Shown here piece after piece: positions 1 to 8,852 of a stretch of DNA of 64,000 bases (its first letter is position 1; the number at the start of each line of letters is the position of its first letter). This DNA is from RYN-230 sp963711705 (GTDB taxonomy: Bacteria; Actinomycetota; Actinomycetes; Streptosporangiales; Streptosporangiaceae). A program made the position numbers and the translations under genes. The notes under the pieces are model-generated. The model was given only the letters and a program-made list of their open reading frames with translations, did no database searches and had not been told where the DNA came from. The DNA lies in contig CAVQFM010000009.1 in NCBI GenBank assembly GCA_963711705.1, forward strand, positions 1 to 64,000, written 5' to 3'.

Positions 1-180
1 GTCCGAAAGGAAGAGAAGCTTCTCATCTCCCTCGACCATGAACCGGGAGAAATGCACAGTACCGAGATCGTCCTGCGCTGCCGCGAGATCGGGCATCAAC
101 GCAGGCAGCTCGCCGGGTAGCGCCTTGGCGCTGGCCGGACCCTTAATCGGGAAGTCGACGAGGAGATGACTCTGGCTCAT
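1..180 (-). CDS. Uncharacterised protein, N-terminal part (runs off the left edge)
   Basis: The first 60 codons of a minus-strand gene are visible, starting at ATG 180 and preceded by a good AAGGAG ribosome binding site. The protein begins MSQSHLLVDFPIKGP and continues through a GTVHFSRFM stretch to LLFLSD at the edge. The histidine-phenylalanine-arginine pattern is reminiscent of N-terminal segments of some peroxidase-like proteins, but this is an impression and not an assignment. The neighbour on the right is non-coding debris. The remainder of the gene is needed to say more. Confidence 0.7.
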   Translation of the reverse strand, partial: MSQSHLLVDFPIKGPASAKALPGELPALMPDLAAAQDDLGTVHFSRFMVEGDEKLLFLSD

Positions 181-874
181 AGCGTTCTCCTTAGCCCTGG
201 CGTTTATCGCGGTGCGGCTGTTGCGATTGACGTATCCGCTTAGCTCAGGGGCGGTCGCGGCTCCACTAGGCGTCGCTGGGCCGCGATGATGATGTCGTAG
301 TGTTCAGCCACATGCTCACTGTCACGGCGCCGGGCATGGGACGCATCATCCGATTTGGATGATTACGCGCGGAGTATCCGGCTCGGCGGGCGGTGCAGTC
401 CTGCTCTCCGGTCATGGCGCCAGCCTCGGCGATCAGGTCAGCGACGGTGAACCAGTCGGGTGCCGCAGCCAGGCCGCTGGCCAGGCGCCCGTGGCATGGC
501 CGCGTGAGGAGCCAGGCCACCCACCGCAGCCACGGATGCCAGATAACGCCCGCGATTGTTTGAGGTCATAGCGGCCTGATTCCTCCCTGCCGGGTTATGC
601 CCATGACCCAGGCCAGGCCGTTTGACTTTCGATGGGTTGTCTCGTGGGCTCGCAATGGTAGCTCAAGGAAAGGATCAGTCCTGATCTGCCACACGATGAC
701 GCCCGCGAAGACTGACAGACCAAGCAGCCAGGCGCACCCCCGTGCTGGCATCCCACGGCTGGCCCAGCGGTAGCAGGCCTCCCCGGCCGGAGAGGCCCTG
801 ACAGTGAAGACGGACGGAGCCGCAGCCCGCGCACCCATCCGGCGACGCTGTCGTGCCTGAGGTGGCGCGAGCCC
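181..874. other. Non-coding stretch
   Basis: No reading frame here looks like protein in composition or motif. Nothing resembling an RNA gene or repeat was recognised. It probably holds degraded sequence, since the next recognisable item is a gene tail lacking its front. Confidence 0.5.
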
Positions 875-1156
875 AGAGGCCTCGCGACCCGGCTGCTCGC
901 CGCCGCCGAAGCCGAAGCGGCCGCCCGCGGGTGCTCACAGACCGTCCACTTCACCTACGCCTTCCAGGCCCGGGCTCTGTATGAGAAGAACGGGTACGAA
1001 CTGGTGGGCTGTGTCCAGGACTTCCCCTCGGGAACCGACGTCCTGTGGTACCGCAAGCGCCTTAGCCCACCCACGCCTCCGCCCAGCCGAGAACGATCCC
1101 GGCCCGGGAAGCCAAGCGAGAGGACCGCCGCCTTGATGACCGACCCCGACCCGTAA
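875..1156 (+). pseudogene. GNAT acetyltransferase, C-terminal remnant
   Basis: One frame reads RGLATRLLAAAEAEAAARGC, then a FQARALYEKNGYELVG stretch and DVLWYRKRL before stop TAA at 1154-1156. This matches the acetyl-CoA-binding loop (R-G-x-G/A-x-x-L), the helix and the final Y-E-K-x-G-Y-x-x-V-G strand of the GNAT fold. The first half of the domain is missing: upstream codons in the same frame (from about 842) are arginine- and proline-rich with no start codon and no GNAT features. It is therefore a 5'-truncated remnant. About 30 residues after the GNAT end look like read-through. Confidence 0.7.
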
Positions 1157-1678
1157 AAGCAGGGGACGCCGTAATCCAGCCGCACGGCGCACCCGGCCGG
1201 TTCACAGGAGCCCAGCCGACATCCGCACGACCGTTATTGCCCGGTACGGGATACCGAACCTCTGATCTGCGCGGCCACGACCCAACAGAGCCCGCGCTCC
1301 AGAACCCTGGCGCGACATGAGCTCGGGAGCGGTGTCCCCAACGCCCTGTTGACTACCAGGTCAGCTCGCCCCAGGAGGGTCGCCGTACTACGGGATAGCT
1401 GTGGCAGCCGCCGTGATCGGCGTAACCCGGGCGTCACGGGCTAGTACTGGCTTGACGGCGCAATCCGACCACGCTGGTAACGCGATGTTTGGTATTTGTT
1501 CACCCGGCGGGTCTAATGGCTGCTTGACCTGGTTCAAGGTTCCGGATGAGCATGGACGGAGGCCTCCGGGGGCTGTTGTCGGGCATGAGTAGCAGCGACG
1601 TGCGTCAGCGAGTCGAACCGAGCGCAGAGTGCGAGCCGGTCGGCGTTCGACCTCTACACCGCGAAGCTCCTGCGCCCC
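1157..1678. other. Non-coding stretch upstream of the LuxR-type gene
   Basis: No convincing coding frame. From about 1640 the frame of the downstream LuxR-type gene already looks coding (residues AFDLYTAKLLRP just before the TTG at 1679). The true start of that gene may therefore lie here, but there is no ATG or GTG in frame after the stop at 1586-1588. Confidence 0.5.
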
Positions 1679-3853
1679 TTGGTCCGGCCAGGGACTGTCA
1701 GCCGTCCCGGTCTCATCGAGAGGCTGGTCAGTAGCCACGGCGTTCCGATCGTCTCGGTGGTCGCGCCGGCGGGCTACGGGAAGACGACGCTGTTGTCACA
1801 GTGGGCTGACCGTGATCCGCGGGCCTTCGCGTGGGTGTCGGTGGACGAAGCGGACAACGACCCGAAGGTCCTGCTCACCTATGTCGCCGAAGCGCTCGAT
1901 GCGATCGAGCCGATCGGTGAGCGGGTGTTCGACGCACTGGCGTCCCCGGCGAGTTCGGTGCCTGGCTCGGTCGTGCCCCGGCTGGGGTCGGCATTCACGT
2001 CGATGACCTCGCCGGTAACGCTGGTCCTGGACGACGTGCACCTGCTGCACAACTCCGAATGCCGGGCCGCTCTATCGGTACTGGCCGATCACGTGCCCAG
2101 CGGGTCACGGCTGGTACTGGCCGGGCGGGCCGAGCCGCCGCTGCGGACCGCGCGGCTGCGCGCCGAGGGGCGGATCCTGGAGATCGGGCCTGGTGAGCTG
2201 TCGCTGACGGCCGCGGAGGCGGCATCGCTGCTGCGCGCTGCCGAGGTGGTGCTGGGCGACGATGACGTGGCTGAGTTGCACCGGCGGACCGAAGGGTGGC
2301 CGGTCGGGCTGTACCTCGCGGCACTGTACCTGCGCGAAGGCGGGTCGCTGCCGGGCGCGGCGGCCACGTTCGGCGGGGATGACCAGTTCGTCACTGAGTA
2401 TGTCGAGTCGGAGTTCCTGACCCGGATCTCCAGCTCGCAGCGGGCGTTCCTGACCAGGACCTCGGTGCTGGAGCGGATGTGCGGTCCGCTGTGCGAGGCG
2501 GTGCTCGAGACGGGCGGGTCCGCGCCGGTTCTGGCGGACCTGGCCCGGTCGAACCTGCTGCTGGTGCCGCTGGACCGGCGCGGGCATTGGTACCGCTACC
2601 ACCACCTGTTCCGCGACATGCTCCAGGCGGAGCTGGAACGTGTGGAGCCCGGCCTGCTGCCGGTCATGCGCCGCCGCGCCGCCACCTGGTACCTGCGCAA
2701 CGACCTGCCCGAGGAAGCGCTGGAGTACTCCATCGCTGCCGGCGACGTTGACACGGCGGCCGCGCTGGTGGAAGAACTCTGGCGGCCAACATACCGGCGG
2801 GCCAGGATCACCACCTTGCAGCGGTGGTTCCGGTGGCTCCATGACCGGGGCGGGCTGGAGGACCACCCACGGGCCGCCGCGTACGCCGCGATCCTTGCCC
2901 TGACGACCGGGCGGGCGGCCGACGCCGAGCGGATGGCTGATGCCGTCGACCACTGGCGCTCCCAGGACGTGGCCCGGACCGGCAACCATCACATCGAGGG
3001 CCTCGCCGCCATCTTGCGGGCTTTCCTGTGCCGTCATGGTGCCGGGCAGATGCTCGCGGACGCCGATGAGGCCGCACGGCGATACGCGGCGGCGGGGATC
3101 GTGGCCCCGCTGGCCGGGCTCCTGCAGGGGATCGCGCACATCCTCTCCGGCGATCTCGACAGCGCGGATACCGTCCTTGACGAGGCGGTCAGAACCGGAC
3201 AGGAAATCGGCATGCCCGATGCGATCGCGGACATACTGTGCGAACGGTCGCTGGTGGCGATGGCACGCCACCAATGGAACCAGGCCGGGGCCCTGGCCGG
3301 CCAGGCGCGCTCGCTGGCTGGATCAGGTCGGGCTGGAGGACGCTACCGTCTGCGCGGCGCAGGCCCGCGTGGCCCTGCACCGGGGCGATGTCCCGGCGGC
3401 GCGCCGCGAACTCGCCAGCGCCCAGCGGCTGAGGTCTTTGCTGACGTACGCGCAGCCCCACCTGGCCGTCCAGACCCGGATCGAGCTCATCCGCGCCCAC
3501 ATCGCCCTCGCCGACATCAGCGGGGCCAGAACGCTCATGCGGGAAGTCGATGAGGTGCTCCGACTCCGGCCCGGGCTGGGGATCCTGGCCGGGCAGGCCG
3601 AGGCGCTCCGGGCCCGGCTTGCCCAAGTAGCGCGGTTCGGCCAGTCCTCGGAGCATCGGCCCTGACCGCCGCCGAACTTCGCCTGCTGCCGCTGATATCC
3701 ACCCACCTGACGGTCCCGGAGATCGCCGCCGAGCTGTATCTCTCCCCGCACACCATTAAGTCGCAGCTGACATCGATCTACCGCAAGCTCGGGACTTCCT
3801 CCCGCAACCAGGCCGTCGCCCGGTGCCGTGAGCTGGGCCTCCTGGAAGGCTAA
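1679..3853 (+). pseudogene. LuxR-family regulator of the MalT/LAL type, interrupted by two frameshifts
   Basis: This is a large ATP-binding LuxR regulator (STAND-type ATPase fused to a LuxR helix-turn-helix). The N-terminal frame shows Walker A APAGYGKTT near residue 30, the Walker B-like LVLDDVHLL, the EGWPVGLYLA motif, and helical repeats. Around 3310 the coding frame shifts (ARWLDQVGLED continues in another frame). Around 3640 it shifts back, giving the HTH LTVPEIAAELYLSPHTIKSQ and stop TAA at 3851-3853. The two shifts cancel, so front and HTH lie in the same frame. Such regulators sense inducers through the repeats and bind DNA through the C-terminal HTH. Given other probable indels in this window, the gene may be intact in reality. 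TTG 1679 is the first usable start, but coding character begins about 40 bases earlier. Confidence 0.75.
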
Positions 3854-4327
3854 CGGCCGGTTTTAGGATCCGGGATCGCGGATCTGGGTTTAACCCCGTC
3901 GGAGGGATGTAACCAGATCTGGCACCGGGTGCACTGGTACCGAACGGCATTGGAGAGGTATGGGTCCGGCGAGATTCCAGGGAACCCTGCGCAGGCTGGC
4001 GATCTTCGACGAGAGGGTCGTCCCGGCGGGGTTGACAGGCGACCCGGCCGGCCTGTCGGTCCTTGATGCGAGAACTGCCTGGAGAAGGCCCGGGCCCCAG
4101 CGGGGTGGGCGCGAAGGACGGCGAGTACAGGTTCGACGGGATGTCGCAGGGGCAGGGCGGATAGGTGTTGTGCCGCCCGGTGCCGTCGACCTGCGGCTCG
4201 TGCTCCAGCACGGAGTCCTCGCCCTGACCGTGGAGCACGTGGGCTGGGGCCAGCCTGCGGAGCCAGGCTCCGGCAGAGACGACGCGGACATGCTGCGGCT
4301 CGGAATCAGTGCATGCAGAGGCTTGCC
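3854..4327. other. Intergenic region between the LuxR-type and TetR genes
   Basis: No gene is recognised. A minus-strand frame around 4050-4238 has a locally protein-like composition (for example CPCDIPSNLYSP), but it has no convincing start, family or continuation and is left unassigned. Confidence 0.4.
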
Positions 4328-4356
4328 TTGAAAGCTAACGTGAATCGTGTTATAGT
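4328..4356 (+). promoter_or_regulatory. Promoter of the TetR gene with embedded operator
   Basis: A near-consensus housekeeping promoter is visible: TTGAAA at 4328-4333, a 17-base spacer, and TATAGT at 4351-4356. The expected transcription start (about 4363-4364) coincides with the GTG at 4364, which suggests a leaderless mRNA. The spacer holds an imperfect palindrome AACnnGAnTCnnGTT at 4337-4351, centred on 4344. That is where an autoregulating TetR repressor would be expected to bind. Confidence 0.65.
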
Positions 4357-4363
4357 TCTGCCC

Positions 4364-5035
4364 GTGGTAGCAGTGGACAAGAGCACCGAGCCCGCGGAAC
4401 CGGCTGATGCCAGGCTGGACGCGGCCGAGCCCGGTCCTCTACGCCGGCAGCCGGTCCAGGCCCGCAGCCGCGAGACCGTCGAACGGATCCTCGGCGCTGC
4501 GGCCGACCTCATCGAGGAAGGCGGCGTCAACGCCGTGACCACGCGCGCCATCGCCGAGCGCGCCGACGTCACCGCGCCCTCGCTGTACCGCTTTTTCGCC
4601 GACCGTGAGCAGGTCATCGACGCGCTGATCGAACAGCATCTCGGACGGCTCAGCACCTTCCTCGCCGAGGCCGAGACGGGCTGGACGCCCTCGTCAGTGA
4701 CGGAGTTCGTCGAGCGCGAGCTTGGCTTCTACGCCGCCTACTTCCAGGCCAACCGCAACACGGCCCGGCTGTGGCTGGACGGGCGGGTCTCGCCGACGGT
4801 GCGGGCGGAGGTGCTGCGCTACAACCGCCGCACCGCCCAGCGCCTGCACGGCGTGGCCATCGCGGCTGGCCTGGCCACCCCACAGACCGATCTGCTGGTC
4901 TTCATCATGCTGGTCGAGCTCGGCGACCGGGTCCTGGACCTGGCCTTCCGCGAGCGCCGCGAGCCCGATCCCGACGTGATCGGCCACGGCCGTATCGCAC
5001 TCACCGCCTACCTGGTGGCCGCGCTGCGGTTGTAG
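4364..5035 (+). CDS. TetR-family transcriptional regulator
   Basis: The protein is 223 residues from GTG 4364. An N-terminal TetR helix-turn-helix is clear: SRETVERILGAAADLIEEGG, then VTTRAIAERADVTAPSLYRF and a FFADREQVIDALI helix. The ligand-binding half (AYFQANRNTARLWLDG onward) is TetR_C-like and alpha-helical. GTG 4364 is preferred over ATG 4313 because the -10 box ends only seven bases before it, and ATG 4313 lies upstream of the promoter. Autoregulation is likely through the palindrome in the promoter. An SDR gene stub follows in the same direction, so it may once have controlled an oxidoreductase. Confidence 0.88.
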   Translation: MVAVDKSTEPAEPADARLDAAEPGPLRRQPVQARSRETVERILGAAADLIEEGGVNAVTTRAIAERADVTAPSLYRFFADREQVIDALIEQHLGRLSTFLAEAETGWTPSSVTEFVERELGFYAAYFQANRNTARLWLDGRVSPTVRAEVLRYNRRTAQRLHGVAIAAGLATPQTDLLVFIMLVELGDRVLDLAFRERREPDPDVIGHGRIALTAYLVAALRL

Positions 5036-5140
5036 GCCAACACCGCCCGGCACTGGCGCTGAGGCCTGACGGCGAGCACTCCAGCCGCGCCACCAGACAC
5101 CGACGCCGCCGACGTCACCGATTACGGACAGGAGGGACCC

Positions 5141-5218
5141 GTGCAGGGGAAGGTCTGGTTCACCGCGCATGGCATCGGCCCAGCCGCTGGCAGCTCCCGC
5201 GGTAAGGACGCTGCCTGA
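5141..5218 (+). pseudogene. Short-chain dehydrogenase stub (N-terminal remnant)
   Basis: A GTG at 5141 follows a strong AGGAGG-type ribosome binding site. The 25-codon frame reads MQGKVWFTAHGIGPAA, which resembles the start of an SDR oxidoreductase (GKVxxITG...GIG) with a few residues missing in the glycine-rich loop. It stops at 5216-5218. No continuation of the SDR fold is seen in other frames. TetR genes are commonly paired with an SDR gene, so this is plausibly the remains of the regulated target. Confidence 0.45.
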
Positions 5219-5433
5219 CCCACTAGACGCCGGGCCGGGTGATGCCGTCTTGCCCCCGGGACGTTCCACCCGGCCCGGTCCACTCTGCACGGAACGGACT
5301 GGTGAACACCTGGCCATTACGTCCCGAGAGCGCGCCTACATGCCGCGATTCGTGTGCCGTTGGATGTTGCGATATGGGTTACGAGGCGGCCTGAGTGAGG
5401 AAGGCTTCGAGGTGCTGACGGGTGATGATGCGG
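5219..5433. other. Intergenic debris
   Basis: No start or family is recognisable on either strand. A minus-strand frame ending near 5390 (RRIITRQHLEAFLTQ) looks like the tail of some protein but could not be assigned. Confidence 0.35.
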
Positions 5434-5684
5434 CGGCGAGCAGCAAGTTCGCGCGCGGCGTGCCGAGCGCGCGGCGCAGCGGCTCCAGCTGGTAGGCCTC
5501 CACGTTCACGCCCAACCAGAACGGCGCCTGGTAACGGTGACCGCGCCCCACCGCATGGCGTCGATGAATCCGGCGAGCGTTTCCGGGTCGTCGAACTGTC
5601 CGGCGTAGATGGTCTCCAGTAGTCCCTGGGCCGGCCGGAGTGGTCGAAGTAGATCGCGTCCTCGCGGAATCCGCCCCGAGCCAT
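5434..5684 (-). pseudogene. Remnant of a SNF2-type helicase resembling DISARM DrmD, joined to integrase-like N-terminal sequence
   Basis: Read on the minus strand, 5684 to about 5640 gives MARGGFREDAIYFDHSG, which resembles the N-terminus of actinobacterial tyrosine integrases. From about 5616 another frame gives ETIYAGQFDDPETLAGFIDA and MRWGAVT. After a further frame change comes YQAPFWLGVNVEAYQLEPLR, then RALGTPRANLLLA, ending just where the Walker A motif (normally ADDVGLGKT) should begin. That string matches the region before the helicase core of DrmD-like SNF2 proteins of DISARM defence systems. No helicase motifs remain, so it is non-functional. The attribution to DrmD rests on remembered family patterns. 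Confidence 0.5.
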
Positions 5685-5703
5685 GCCGGGGTCGTAACAC
5701 TTT

Positions 5704-5722
5704 GGCTCCCGGCTGGGCTCCC
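5704..5722 (+). repeat. Paired GGCTCCC motif next to a tRNA remnant
   Basis: Two GGCTCCC heptamers start 12 bases apart (5704 and 5716). The same arrangement recurs at 14540/14552 and 41440/41452, each time within 40-175 bases of tRNA-Ala sequence. The fixed one-helical-turn period and location suggest integrase arm-type sites or a conserved element end. Confidence 0.4.
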
Positions 5723-5760
5723 AAAAGATCTTCACAAGATCGCATTGTCCCTTTGACCTG

Positions 5761-5802
5761 TGGAGCTAAGCGGGCTCGAACCGCTGACCTCTTGCATGCC
5801 AT
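5761..5802 (-). other. Truncated tRNA-Ala(GGC) 3' segment, att-like site (left end of islet)
   Basis: This is the 3' 42 bases of a tRNA-Ala in minus orientation: acceptor end, full T arm, variable region, 3' anticodon stem and the loop with anticodon GGC. It then breaks off. The T-arm stem differs from the intact tRNA at 41629-41701, but both strands of the stem changed together so pairing is kept. It therefore derives from a functional tRNA gene, and not from simple decay of the local one. Such 3' copies are the usual mark of tRNA-specific integration. Confidence 0.75.
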
Positions 5803-5927
5803 CTCCACACCAGGCGGCCGGGATGGCTCGTGACGTGGAATTCTGTTTCTGTCCTGTGTACCTGAGACCGGCATGGCCCGGGATCGTTGCTACAGGAGCC
5901 AGCTACAGATGGGACCAAGGCTCGGAC

Positions 5928-6317
5928 CTAGATCATCTCCTTGAGCTGGTCCCGCAGAGCCGCCAGTTCTGTGTGCATCCGCCGGTTCTGGCCAATGAGC
6001 TCATCAAGCTTGGTCAGCATGCTGGCCGGTCGACCTCGACGTGCAGCCTGCGCCTTGAACTCATGGATCTTAGACGTGGCCTTCTCGATCTCAGTCAGCT
6101 CACGCTCCACCCACCAGCTCAGCATGTCCTCTGGATAATCAAAGATCATGATAAGATTATCGAAGAAGCGTTCGATAACCCAGGCGCCCCAGTCTTCACG
6201 GCCGGTCTCCCACTGCGAGACCTGGGTTTGGTTTGTGCCAAGCTTCTCAGCCAGTTCGTCCTGCCTCCAGCCTCGCTCAAAGCGATGCTCGCGGATCAGG
6301 CGTCCCATCTCGGTCAT
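5928..6317 (-). CDS. XRE-family helix-turn-helix regulator
   Basis: The protein is 129 residues from ATG 6317, which sits six bases after GGAGG. An N-terminal XRE helix-turn-helix is clear: MGRLIREHRFERGWRQDELA, EKLGTNQTQVSQWETGRE. The C-terminal half (ERELTEIEKATSKIHEF... ELAALRDQLKEMI) is charged and likely coiled-coil, which suggests dimerisation. It lies just inside the left tRNA-derived end of the islet and probably controls the element or its cargo. An upstream extension of the frame to about 6458 lacks a ribosome binding site. A palindrome at 6333-6346 just upstream is a candidate operator. Confidence 0.8.
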   Translation of the reverse strand: MTEMGRLIREHRFERGWRQDELAEKLGTNQTQVSQWETGREDWGAWVIERFFDNLIMIFDYPEDMLSWWVERELTEIEKATSKIHEFKAQAARRGRPASMLTKLDELIGQNRRMHTELAALRDQLKEMI

Positions 6318-6332
6318 TTCATGCCTCCATTG

Positions 6333-6346
6333 GGTACTCCGATACC
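6333..6346. promoter_or_regulatory. Candidate operator of the XRE gene
   Basis: GGTA and TACC arms separated by six bases form a palindrome 15 bases upstream of the XRE start codon. The position fits autoregulation. The site is short, so chance is possible. Confidence 0.35.
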
Positions 6347-6850
6347 ATTCAGTCAGTGCAGAATACCCGATGTCGAAGTGAGCTGGCACACTCGCCGGGC
6401 AGGACCAGCGCTCAGACCCGGCCCATCCCTCCGACAGGCGCCGCTGAATCCTTGTCAAGACTCAGGGGCAACGGTCTGCGCGGAGCGAAGCGGAGGGACG
6501 CGACCGCGGGGAGCGCCCTTGCCCGTGATCTTGCAAGGCTTCAGGATCGAGGCGCCGGAGCGATGGCCCTCTTGCAACTCGCGCACCAACACTGACGTTG
6601 CGCGCGTCGCCCGCCGAGTCGGCCGAGGGGTTGAGTGCGCGCCGGCGCCGACGTGGCCCGAAGGGCCAAAGGAAGGCAGCCGGCGCCCGGGCGCGCCACC
6701 ATCCCCCAGCGGCCAGCCAGCTGTGGGCGGAAGCAGCGCCGTCTCACCGTCAGTGCATCGGTTGCGCGGCGCTCCTGCATGTACGGCGGCCAGCCCGATC
6801 CGGCGCGCCTTCGGCGCGCCTTTAAAGACGTAGAGAGGGTTCTCACAACG
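6347..6850. other. Non-coding stretch left of the insertion sequences
   Basis: No gene is recognised. The sequence is very GC-rich and resembles neither neighbour. It contains a small palindrome around GGCGCGCCTTCGGCGCGCC near 6799-6822. Confidence 0.45.
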
Positions 6851-6865
6851 CGCAAATCCGTACAG
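6851..6865 (+). repeat. 15-base direct repeat, left copy
   Basis: CGCAAATCCGTACAG occurs here immediately before the IS5-type element and again at 8790-8804 just beyond the IS481-type element. It may be a target duplication or a trace of an earlier element end. Confidence 0.6.
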
Positions 6866-7775
6866 TGAGCCCTTTTCATCCTGATCTTGGGTCCGTGCGC
6901 GAAGGGGCTGATCAGGCGGGCGTGTCGGCTTGGGGCAGGGTGAAGCCCCTGGTAGATGAAGCGATCACCACAACCCTTCGCCTGCCCAGGGGCCTCGATG
7001 CTTTTCTACCGTGCTGCGCTGCCGTTGTCGCGTGCCACCCTCCTCTACGCCGCTGGCGTGATCCGCCGTCACCGCAGGCAGATCGGCTCGTGCTGGCGCA
7101 AGCTGAACCCGGGCCAGCAGGCGCTGCTGGTGCTGGCGCATCTGCGTAAGGGCGAGACGTTCGCTGAGCTGGCGGCCGGGTTCGGGGTGAGCACGGCCAC
7201 GGCCTGGCGGTATGTCACCGAGACCGTGCGCCTGCTGGCCGCCCGCGCGCCCAGCCTGCGCACCGCGGTGCGGGCCGCGAAGAACGCCGGGCTCGCGTTC
7301 GTGGTCATCGACGGGACGCTGATCCCGGTGGACCGTCTCGCCGCTGACCGGCCGTTCTACTCGGGCAAGCACCGCCGCCACGGGATGAACCTGCAGGTCA
7401 TCGCCAGCCCCGGCGGTGAGATCTTGTGGGTATCCGGCCCGCTGCCCGGTGCCACCCACGACCTGACCGCCGCCCGGATCTGGGGCATCCTGCGCGAGCT
7501 GGCCGCCGCCGGGTTAATCGTCCTGGCGGACAAGGGCTACACCGGCGCCGGTGATCCAGCGATCACGCCCTACCGGGGGCGGAACAAGCCCGCCTCACAG
7601 AAAGAGGCCAACCGTGCCCACGCCAGGCTCCGCGCTCCGGGCGAACGGGCCAACGCCCAGCTGAAGACCTGGCGGATCCTGCGCAAACTCCGCTGCTGCC
7701 CCTGGCGCGCCGGGCAACTCGCCAAGGCCATCCACGTCCTCCAGTCTTACGAGACCGCCAGATGAAAAAGGCTCA
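6866..7775 (+). mobile_element. IS5-family insertion sequence (IS427-like)
   Basis: The element is 910 bases long. Its ends are TGAGCC...TTTTCATC: the left end at 6866-6880 and the inverted right end at 7761-7775 match in 14 of 15 positions. It contains one DDE transposase gene whose stop codon lies in the right inverted repeat. Element length, end type and single gene fit the IS427 group of IS5. Confidence 0.8.
6956..7765 (+). CDS. IS5-family DDE transposase
   Basis: The protein is 269 residues from ATG 6956. An N-terminal helix-turn-helix (GETFAELAAGFGVSTATAWRYV) is followed by a DDE_Tnp_4-type catalytic core. The catalytic positions are D in FVVIDGTLIPVDR, D in VLADKGYTGAG, and E in GERANAQLKTWRILRKLR. 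It appears full length and uninterrupted, so it may be active. It catalyses cut-and-paste movement of the surrounding element. Confidence 0.9.
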   Translation: MKRSPQPFACPGASMLFYRAALPLSRATLLYAAGVIRRHRRQIGSCWRKLNPGQQALLVLAHLRKGETFAELAAGFGVSTATAWRYVTETVRLLAARAPSLRTAVRAAKNAGLAFVVIDGTLIPVDRLAADRPFYSGKHRRHGMNLQVIASPGGEILWVSGPLPGATHDLTAARIWGILRELAAAGLIVLADKGYTGAGDPAITPYRGRNKPASQKEANRAHARLRAPGERANAQLKTWRILRKLRCCPWRAGQLAKAIHVLQSYETAR

Positions 7776-7783
7776 GTCTAGAA

Positions 7784-8782
7784 CTGACGGACATCGTTGA
7801 CAGGTGGGGTCTCTGATCGCTAGGAGACCCATGTGAATCAACGCCAACTGGATAAGAACGCCGCGAGGCGGCTGGCGATCATCCGCCACGCCCGCGAGGT
7901 GACCGGGAACGTGGCCATGACTTGCCGGTACTACGGGATCAGCCGGCAGGTCTTCTATATCTGGTACCGCCGCTACGAGGCCGAGGGCCTGGCCGGGCTG
8001 CGGGACCGCTCCACCCGCCCGGCGCACTGCCCGCACGAGACCCCATCTGAGGTCATCGAGAAGATCATCTACCTGCGGACCAGCTACCACTTCGGCCCGG
8101 CGAAGATCTCCATGTACCTCCAGCGCTACCACGACATCCAGATCAGCCAGTCCGGGGTGTGGCGGATCCTCAAGCGCCTGGACCTCAGCCGGCTCCCGGC
8201 CTCGCAGCGGTACAAGCGCCACGACCGCAAGTGGAAGCGGTATGAGAAGCCGATGCCTGGCCATGCCGTGCAGGTCGATGTGAAGTTCATCGCCCCGCTG
8301 ACCAGCGGCAGCCGCAAGAAGTACTACCAGTTCACCGCGATCGATGACTGCACGAGGCTGCGCGTCCTGCGGATCTACGACAAGCTCAACCAGAAGACCG
8401 CCATTCAGTTCGCTGACTTCCTGCTGGACAAGTTCCCGTTCCGGGTCGAGGTGATCCAGACAGATAACGGGTCCGAATTTCAGTCATCGTTCCACTGGCA
8501 CCTGCTCGACCGCGGCATCCGCCACGTCTACATCAAGCCCGCCACCCCGCGGCTGAACGGGAAGGTCGAGCGCAGCCACCGGATCAACGGGGAAGAGTTC
8601 TACCGCCAGCTCAAGGGCGTCGTCATCGACGACACGCAGCTGTTCAACGACAAGCTCGCCGAGTGGGAGACCTTCTACAACTACCATCGCCCCCACGGCG
8701 CCCTCGGCGGCCAGACCCCCTACGAACGCCTGCGGCAGAAGACCACAGCAACAACGACCCCCGAGTAAACGATCTACGTCAG
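7784..8782 (+). mobile_element. IS481-family insertion sequence
   Basis: Imperfect inverted repeats lie at 7784-7802 and 8764-8782 (15 of 19 positions match), enclosing a single transposase gene. The outermost bases may extend a little further, because the left end abuts the IS5-type element nine bases away. IS481 elements use an rve-type transposase and are typically about 1 kb. Confidence 0.7.
7833..8768 (+). CDS. IS481-family transposase
   Basis: The protein is 311 residues from GTG 7833, six bases after an AGGAG site. The N-terminal helix-turn-helix (RHAREVTGNVAMTCRYYGIS, RQVFYIWYRRYE) precedes an integrase (rve) core. The catalytic triad is D in HAVQVDVKFIAPL, D in VIQTDNGSEFQ, and E in LNGKVERSHRINGEEFY. 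The C-terminus YNYHRPHGALGGQTPYERL is typical of the family. It is uninterrupted and apparently complete. Confidence 0.92.
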   Translation: MNQRQLDKNAARRLAIIRHAREVTGNVAMTCRYYGISRQVFYIWYRRYEAEGLAGLRDRSTRPAHCPHETPSEVIEKIIYLRTSYHFGPAKISMYLQRYHDIQISQSGVWRILKRLDLSRLPASQRYKRHDRKWKRYEKPMPGHAVQVDVKFIAPLTSGSRKKYYQFTAIDDCTRLRVLRIYDKLNQKTAIQFADFLLDKFPFRVEVIQTDNGSEFQSSFHWHLLDRGIRHVYIKPATPRLNGKVERSHRINGEEFYRQLKGVVIDDTQLFNDKLAEWETFYNYHRPHGALGGQTPYERLRQKTTATTTPE

Positions 8783-8789
8783 CTGCACA

Positions 8790-8804
8790 CGCAAATCCGT
8801 ACAG
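8790..8804 (+). repeat. 15-base direct repeat, right copy
   Basis: This copy is identical to 6851-6865. The two copies bracket both insertion sequences as one 1.9-kb unit. Confidence 0.6.
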
Positions 8805-8852
8805 CACCGTCACGCACCCTCACATTCTGTAGGCGAGCGGCCCAGGTACACT

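Noticed and set aside
2105..3274. A 389-codon minus-strand open frame opposite the LuxR-type gene
   Set aside because: It is shadow-like composition with no domain, and the plus-strand LuxR features are unmistakable.
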